Positions 19,001-22,000 of a DNA stretch of 22,000 bases are shown piece after piece. Below the pieces are notes generated by a model, which saw only the letters and a list, made by a program, of their open reading frames with translations, ran no database searches and was not told the DNA's origin. Each line of letters opens with the position of its first letter. The first letter of the stretch is position 1. The translations under genes and the position numbers were made by a program. Source of the DNA: a virus; the IMG/VR virus record IMGVR_UViG_3300009183_003236, positions 1-22,000 of that record; one strand, written 5' to 3'.

Positions 19001-19379
19001 CAGCTACAGCAGTCCAAGAACTGGATCCTATTTGTACTGGACTGAAACTATTGGTAGTTGTACCATCTCCTAATGCACCATATTGATTACGTCCCCATGT
19101 AAACAATGTACCATCGGAACGAATGGCTGATGTGTGGTAACGACCAGCAGTTATGGCAGTCCATGAGCTAGATCCAATCTGTACTGGACTGGATTTGTCA
19201 CTGGATGTATTATCTCCTAATTGGCCAAAAGTATTACGTCCCCATGCAAATAATAAACTATCAGAACGAATGGCTGCTGTATGTGCAAAACCAGCAGACA
19301 CAACAGTCCAACTAAATGTTTGGGTTGAAAAAACATTTCCTAATTGGCCAGCATTATTACGCCCCCATGCATATAAAAA
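13083..19379 (-). repeat. Array of 42 diverged ~150-bp RCC1-coding repeats
   Basis: Direct in-frame repeats of about 150 bp fill the giant gene. The best conserved part reads CAGTCCATGAACTGGATCC on the plus strand, followed by tatttgtactggactgga; close variants recur in most units. The blade core between these segments varies most. Five units are short and five carry an extra 10-20 residues. This is a coding repeat array, not a CRISPR. Confidence 0.9.
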
Positions 19380-19439
19380 TTTATTTGAAACAGATGAATC
19401 AGAACTTGATTTGGCTAAAAGTTGTTCAATCAATAACAT
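13083..19439 (-). CDS. Giant RCC1-repeat beta-propeller protein, probable tail fibre/adhesin
   Basis: This 2118-residue protein is almost wholly RCC1-type repeats. After a ~20-residue start (MLLIEQLLAKSSS) I count 42 copies of the core (L-F-T/A-W-G-x-N-x-x-G-Q-L-G-D-G-T), each followed by SSPVQIGSSSWTAV and AAG-x-x-H-T-A-A-I-R-S. The period is about 50 residues. RCC1 repeats form seven-bladed propellers, and 42 would make six. There is no signal peptide, enzymatic domain or evident trimerisation motif. Eukaryotic RCC1 is a Ran exchange factor, an irrelevant role here; a repeat-built binding surface is more likely. The gene follows the tail chaperone stop with no gap (TAA then ATG) in a fibre cluster, so I infer a virion fibre or adhesin. 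Function is unproven. Confidence 0.85.
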   Translation of the reverse strand: MLLIEQLLAKSSSDSSVSNKFLYAWGRNNAGQLGNVFSTQTFSWTVVSAGFAHTAAIRSDSLLFAWGRNTFGQLGDNTSSDKSSPVQIGSSSWTAITAGRYHTSAIRSDGTLFTWGRNQYGALGDGTTTNSFSPVQIGSSSWTAVAAGGSHTTAVRSDGTLFAWGFNTYGQLGDNTTVNKSSPVQIGSSSWTAVAAGFTHTAAIRSDSLLFTWGRNIYGTIGTGNSFVTSLSSWTVVSSSSNMSFTVAIRSDGYLFAWGNNSQGQLGDGTIISKFSPVQIGSSSWTAVAAGATHVAAIRSGGTLFTWGLNLNGQLGDGTFTSKSSPVQIGSSSWTAVAAGVTHVAAIRSGGTLFAWGGNTSGQIGDNTIVSKSSPVQIGSSSWTAVAAGTYITAAIRSGGTLFTWGYNTSGRLGDGTTTSKSSPVQIGSSSWTAVSSGTTHSAAIRSDGLLFTWGGNTVGQLGDGTTTNRSSPVQIGSSSWTAVAAGYRHTAAISFGGTLFTWGNNIAGELGTDAISTSLPIQIGSSSWTAVSAGRIHSAAIRSGGTLFTWGGNTSGQLGNGTAFSNSSPTTVGNNALESFSSPVQIGASLWTAVSAGNNHSAAIRSGGTLFTWGSNTYGQLGTTVFSELMSWTVVAAGGTHTAAIRSDGLLFAWGRNTYGQLGDGTQFNQKKPIQIGSSSWTAVATGQFHTLAIRSDGLLFAWGRNGFGQLGDNTTVSKSSPVQIGSSSWTAVAAGSALVSGHSAAIRSGGTLFTWGRNNQSQLGDDTTVDKSSPVQIGSSSWTAVAAGRYHTAAIRSGGTLFTWGTNNVGQLGTTLFTQTFSWTVVSSRWDRTTAIRSDGLLFAWGRNQGGVLGDNTTTAKSSPVQIGSSSWTAISAGFTHTLAIRSDGLLFAWGYNTNGQLGDGTIISKSSPVQIGSSSWTAVSSGFSHTAAIRSDGLLFAWGLGSAGQLGDGTAVNKSSPVQVGSSSWTAVSAGREHTTAIRSGGTLFTWGRNDYGQLGTSIDLYSWTIVSAGFNHTMAIRSDNLLFAWGSGGNGQLGDGTITDKSSPVQIGSSSWTAVSAGATTAAIRSGGTLFTWGYNGQGQLGNGTAPSPSSSPVQVGSSSWTAVSAGKTLMAIRSGGTLFTWGYGGYGGIGDGTTTNKSSPVQIGSSSWTAVSAGGTHSVAIRSGGTLFTWGRNLEGQLGDGTGGLGTAKSSPVQIGSSSWTVVSAGSIHTAAIRSGGTLFVWGSNNNGQVGDGTSGTNRSSPVQIGSSSWTAVAAGGTHTAAIRSGGTLFTWGSNSAGQLGDGTTTNRSSPVQIGSISWTAVSAGGAHSGVIRAGLNGFLFTWGSNLSGQLGDNTTTSKSSPVVVGGSVSLNENPNPIQIGSSSWTVVAAGYSYTTAIRSGGTLFTWGRNQYGALGDGTTTNRSSPVQIGSSSWTAVSASYRHTAAVRSGGTLFTWGFNGQGQLGDGTTTNRSSPVQIGSSSWTAVGDFLGRLHSAAIRSGSTLFTWGYNNYGQIGDNTVVAKSSPLVVGNIAGAAETNSPVQIGSSSWTVVAAGASHTAAIRSGGTLFAWGLNTYGQIGDNTIVSKSSPVQIGSSSWTAVAAGREHTAAILSGGTLFTWGVNSSGRLGDDTTTNRSSPVQIGSSSWTVVAAGQFHTTGVLSGGALYTWGFNSYGQLGDGTTTTKSSPVLVATIQNSIISPIQIGSSSWTAITAGATHSAAIRSGGTLFTWGAGATGRLGDGTAVSKSSPVQIGSSSWTAIAAGGSHTTAVRSDGLLFTWGGNTTGQLGDITQTTRSSPVQIGNNNIPNISSPVQIGSSSWTVVSAGSSSFVTAIRSDGLLFTWGQNGDGQLGDGTFTGKSSPVQIGSSSWTAVAAGDFHVLAIRSDGLLFAWGYGANGRLGDGTSVGKNSPVQIGSSSWTAVSGGRFHSAAIRSGGTLFTWGAGNYGLLGDGTTANKSSPVQIGFSSWTAVGLGATHSAAIRSGGTLFTWGLNNGGQLGDSTVINKSSPVQIGSSSWTAVAGGLNSTLAINSGGTLFAWGVNAGVFGDGTTTNSSSPVQIGSSSWTAVSTGFNHSAAIRSGGTLFTWGSNNYGQLGDGTNISKSSPVQIGSRSWTVVSARTFNTFGIS

Positions 19440-19940
19440 TTAATTTTGTAATTCTAATGATGGCCAATTGACTTGATTAATATTGGTAATTTCATTCTCT
19501 GAATATACTTGTACAATATCTCTAAGAGATTGTCTATAAACTATCCATTTATTTTTTGTAATTTCATCAAATTTATTTTGTACGTCTTGTAACTGAGTCC
19601 AATCTGAATCAATTAATAATTTATTTCTTCTACTTCTCAGTTCTTCTATAAATCTATATTTTAAAGTAGAGAATTCTTCAACAGGTTCTGGTTGTCTTTC
19701 AGTTATAATACTACTTTCTAAAACATCATTTTCTCTAATTTCATAATTATAACCACTTACATAATGGGTTAAATCATTCCACGTTTCACTTTGCTTAGTT
19801 ACAGGATACCAACCTACGGTTTTTAAAAAAGGCAAATCATCAGCAGCCAAATTTAGTCCGCTTACATTTCTCCAATTATTAGGTAGTAAGTCATACTGAC
19901 CCGTAATCTCATTATTTTCTATGTGTACCCAATTTGCCAT
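19440..19940 (-). CDS. Tail fibre assembly chaperone, Phage_tail_APC-like
   Basis: This is a 166-residue protein. The C-terminal part carries the features of the phage tail assembly chaperone family: RRNKLLIDSDWTQL (104-117), WIVYRQSLRDI (132-142) and a closing NWP (158-160). These small proteins usually sit beside a fibre gene and help fold or trimerise its product. The N-terminal half (WVHIENNEITGQYDLLP, then GLNLAADD and WYP) resembles the variable front part of such chaperones. The stop codon abuts the ATG of the giant RCC1 gene, which suggests coupling and that the RCC1 protein is its client. It could instead serve the upstream fibre-like proteins. Confidence 0.82.
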   Translation of the reverse strand: MANWVHIENNEITGQYDLLPNNWRNVSGLNLAADDLPFLKTVGWYPVTKQSETWNDLTHYVSGYNYEIRENDVLESSIITERQPEPVEEFSTLKYRFIEELRSRRNKLLIDSDWTQLQDVQNKFDEITKNKWIVYRQSLRDIVQVYSENEITNINQVNWPSLELQN

Positions 19941-19952
19941 TTTTAATATCCG

Positions 19953-20558
19953 TTATTTGCTGTCTACCATAGAAGCAACACCTCTCCAGTTTGTACCACC
20001 GTCATCTGTAATGAATGTTAACACATCAACACCAGCTGCTGTAAGAGATGGTGCTGTACCTCCAGGCCATTTGACTGCCGAAGGCCAAGTTAATGCAGCA
20101 GATCCTCCATTAGTCAATTCTAAAACAAAACCAATGGCTGCAGGAGATGCAATTGGATTAGAAAACACCCAAGTTGTAACACCTGCTACAGTTGCTGATA
20201 CATAATTACCTAAACTTAAATCTATGGTTCTAGTACCAGAACCAGATCCTAATACGTTATGAGTTGTGCCATAATAACTAATAGTTCTATTATTGTTTAT
20301 ATATGGAGAACCCAATATAGAATATGAATTTGCAGATACAGTACCGGCACTAGAGATATTACCAATACTGGAAATATTATTTGTTACGATTTGTGAATTG
20401 TTTAATAAAACTTCTACGTTGGTGACTTGTGTGCCACCAACAGGTAAAGTTTTGAAAAGCCGATTTGATGTTGGGTCATACACCTCATCACCGAGCCTTT
20501 GGCCGTTGATTGTGGTGTTTGCCGATACTACATGCCGAATATAATCCCGAGAGGACAT
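19953..20558 (-). CDS. Small tail-fibre-like structural protein
   Basis: This is a 201-residue protein. The N-terminus (NTTINGQRLGDEVYDPTSNR at 14-33, then LFKTLPVGG) resembles attachment segments seen in marine T4-like structural proteins. The middle is a Ser/Asn-rich beta-prone region (60-110). The C-terminal domain (TWVFSNPI at 129-136, then ELTNGGSAALTWPSAVKWP and DVLTFITDDGGTNWRGV) is a recurring end domain of phage fibre or virion proteins. The ATG at 20558 has AAGGGG 6 bases upstream, overlapping the previous stop, so the longer reading into that gene is rejected. The role as a fibre or baseplate-attached protein is inferred from domain and location. Confidence 0.75.
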   Translation of the reverse strand: MSSRDYIRHVVSANTTINGQRLGDEVYDPTSNRLFKTLPVGGTQVTNVEVLLNNSQIVTNNISSIGNISSAGTVSANSYSILGSPYINNNRTISYYGTTHNVLGSGSGTRTIDLSLGNYVSATVAGVTTWVFSNPIASPAAIGFVLELTNGGSAALTWPSAVKWPGGTAPSLTAAGVDVLTFITDDGGTNWRGVASMVDSK

Positions 20559-20568
20559 ATTATTCCCC

Positions 20569-22000
20569 TTAAGCTTGTGCCTCTGTCCAACTGATACGAG
20601 CGTTAATTGAATTTGTTGTAACCGCAGTAACGTTAGTTGCAACAACTGTAATCATATCAGGTCCATCAGGGTAGACGTTTGCATTGGTACTAGGCACGTT
20701 TAGTGAATTACCACCACCTAAAATAGAATTACCAATATCTCGAACTAAGTCCAAAGGAGCATCAGTCACACCTGGTGTTGTTGTAAAGAAACCATAGATA
20801 TCTTCACCGCCAGAAATTGTTTGTCCTACTGTATGAAATGCTACTTGTGATAAACTTGAACCACCAGCATTAACAAATGTTCCGCCAGACAAACGGCCAT
20901 TTAATCGCAATGTAATCAAAAATGTCATACCTGATCCGGTGCTGTAAGCGTCAATTCCTCGCAATACCATCTGCATACGATTAACAATTTCACGTTGTCC
21001 TAACAAACCAGATAAACCACTATCTACCGAAGGTGCTATTCGAATTGTAATTAACGGCTGAACTGCATTAGCTCCAATGTTGGAAATTGTTGTTCTCATA
21101 CCAGCAACGAACACGAAAGATTTATCGTCATCAAAACGGCCATCCATAATCACAGAAGAACCCCAATGGCTAATTGTTGATGCTTGACCTGGTGAAAAAG
21201 ATTCAACCAATGTTGGTGCTGTTGCTGAGAATGGAAATGTGGTTGCTGTAGAAGTACCTAATGCAATACCGCCAGTATTGGCAGAATTACGTTGTAGGCC
21301 AGTAAATGTTGTTTGTGTTTTACCAGTGTAGTAAATATATTCAATTGCACCACCAGCAGAAGATGGTGCAGATATCGCTAACACACCGACTGGTGGGAAT
21401 AACGTGGTATCATTAACTGACATTGTTAATGCACCAGCGGCCAATGTTGACGATAAAAATGTTTTAGCAGGAAGTGTATTGGTTTCATAACGAGCCGGTA
21501 AATTACCAGAACGCATGTAAGCTTCTGTGTTAACATTGTTATTTGGCATACGATGACAGTAGAATACTTCACCCCGAGTATTTTTAAAACCAAAACGAAT
21601 TGCGCCAGCACCATACCAAGTAAAGTCAATATAGAACATTTGCATTTTAGTCAAATCTAAATTATATAAACTTGCTCCTGTACCATCACAACGATCAATA
21701 TTCCATTGTGATTGTGGGAATCGTAAATCAATTGTTTTACTTACTGCACAGTTTGTAACTGTGACACCACGATATTCTGGGTAAATAACCAATGAGGTGT
21801 CTGAAAGAATTGATTGCACAAGATAACTCATGCCTCGAATAACAATATAGTCACTAGGTTTTAACTCAGTACTAAATTTGGTTGCACTACCAGTAAGGAT
21901 ATTTCCACCAGCTGAAATTGCTGTATTGCCAGAAAGCTGTGTTGTGCTTGAACGGCGAACACAATAAATTTGTTGGCCATCATATTCAAAGAAGAATCCG
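20569..22000 (-). CDS. Large virion structural protein, 5' end outside window
   Basis: Only the C-terminal 476 residues are visible. An ATG exists at 21831, but the frame stays open upstream for another 56 codons to the right edge (FEYDGQQIYCVRRSS, then TGSATKFSTELKPSD leading into YIVIRGMSYLV). The Met at 21831 is therefore almost certainly internal. The visible part has a repeat-like beta segment at the junction (PSDYIVIRG, then SDTSLVIYPEYRG), a central MFYIDFTWYGAGAIRFGF stretch, a segment with EYIYYTGKTQTTFTGLQRN, and a Ser/Thr-rich C-terminus. Similar large proteins occur upstream of fibre genes in marine T4-like phages and are thought to be structural or baseplate/fibre components. No enzyme motif is seen. 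Confidence 0.75.
   Translation of the reverse strand, partial: GFFFEYDGQQIYCVRRSSTTQLSGNTAISAGGNILTGSATKFSTELKPSDYIVIRGMSYLVQSILSDTSLVIYPEYRGVTVTNCAVSKTIDLRFPQSQWNIDRCDGTGASLYNLDLTKMQMFYIDFTWYGAGAIRFGFKNTRGEVFYCHRMPNNNVNTEAYMRSGNLPARYETNTLPAKTFLSSTLAAGALTMSVNDTTLFPPVGVLAISAPSSAGGAIEYIYYTGKTQTTFTGLQRNSANTGGIALGTSTATTFPFSATAPTLVESFSPGQASTISHWGSSVIMDGRFDDDKSFVFVAGMRTTISNIGANAVQPLITIRIAPSVDSGLSGLLGQREIVNRMQMVLRGIDAYSTGSGMTFLITLRLNGRLSGGTFVNAGGSSLSQVAFHTVGQTISGGEDIYGFFTTTPGVTDAPLDLVRDIGNSILGGGNSLNVPSTNANVYPDGPDMITVVATNVTAVTTNSINARISWTEAQA

Noticed and set aside
13083-19379. Regular direct repeats that could be mistaken for a CRISPR array
   Set aside because: The period is about 150 bases, the repeats are in frame throughout a single open reading frame, and the units encode RCC1 motifs.
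13083-19439. Role as a guanine nucleotide exchange factor, from the RCC1 name
   Set aside because: RCC1 repeats are used in many unrelated proteins; there is no Ran system in bacteria and the context is a tail fibre cluster.

Overview
The window is a late structural region of a T4-superfamily myovirus (contractile-tailed phage). Every credible gene lies on the minus strand, so transcription runs from position 22000 towards 1. The DNA is AT-rich, genes are packed with gaps of 0-70 nt or short overlaps, and most starts have an AGGA/AAGGA-type ribosome site. Low GC, phage-borne sulfotransferase and methyltransferase genes and fibre domains familiar from marine T4-like phages suggest a phage of an AT-rich aquatic bacterium. 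The host cannot be named from the sequence.

Layout in transcription order. (1) 22000-19440, tail fibre/structural genes: a large structural protein cut by the right edge, a small fibre-like protein, and a Phage_tail_APC-type chaperone. (2) 19439-13083: one 2118-aa protein made almost wholly of 42 RCC1-type beta-propeller repeats, probably a giant fibre or adhesin. (3) 13034-8309, an accessory enzyme cassette: TPR + GT9-like glycosyltransferase, sulfotransferase, two class I methyltransferases, an FkbM methyltransferase, and an APS-kinase-like/nucleotidyltransferase fusion. A small DUF2061 membrane protein follows at 8367-8107. (4) 8082-11, the T4 neck-packaging-tail module in canonical order: gp13, gp14, gp15, a Gly-rich adhesin-like insertion, gp16 (TerS), gp17 (TerL), gp18 (sheath), gp19 (tube).

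T4-type late promoter boxes (CATAAATA or AATAAATA) precede the sulfotransferase, gp13, gp18 and gp19 genes, so expression is probably late and divided into several units. The neck, terminase and tail proteins build the virion. The fibre genes and giant propeller protein probably recognise the host. The enzyme cassette could alter cell-surface glycans or decorate virion proteins by glycosyl, methyl or sulfate transfer, but its substrates are unknown.

Most notable points: the 42-blade RCC1 array and its internal higher-order pattern; a kinase/nucleotidyltransferase fusion in the same cassette as a sulfotransferase; a ~60-residue module shared by gp14 and gp15; a Gly-rich gene between gp15 and gp16; and a DUF2061 gene whose expected start looks one base out of frame. 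No tRNA, CRISPR array, insertion sequence, origin or convincing terminator was seen, and no gene-free stretch exceeds about 75 bases.
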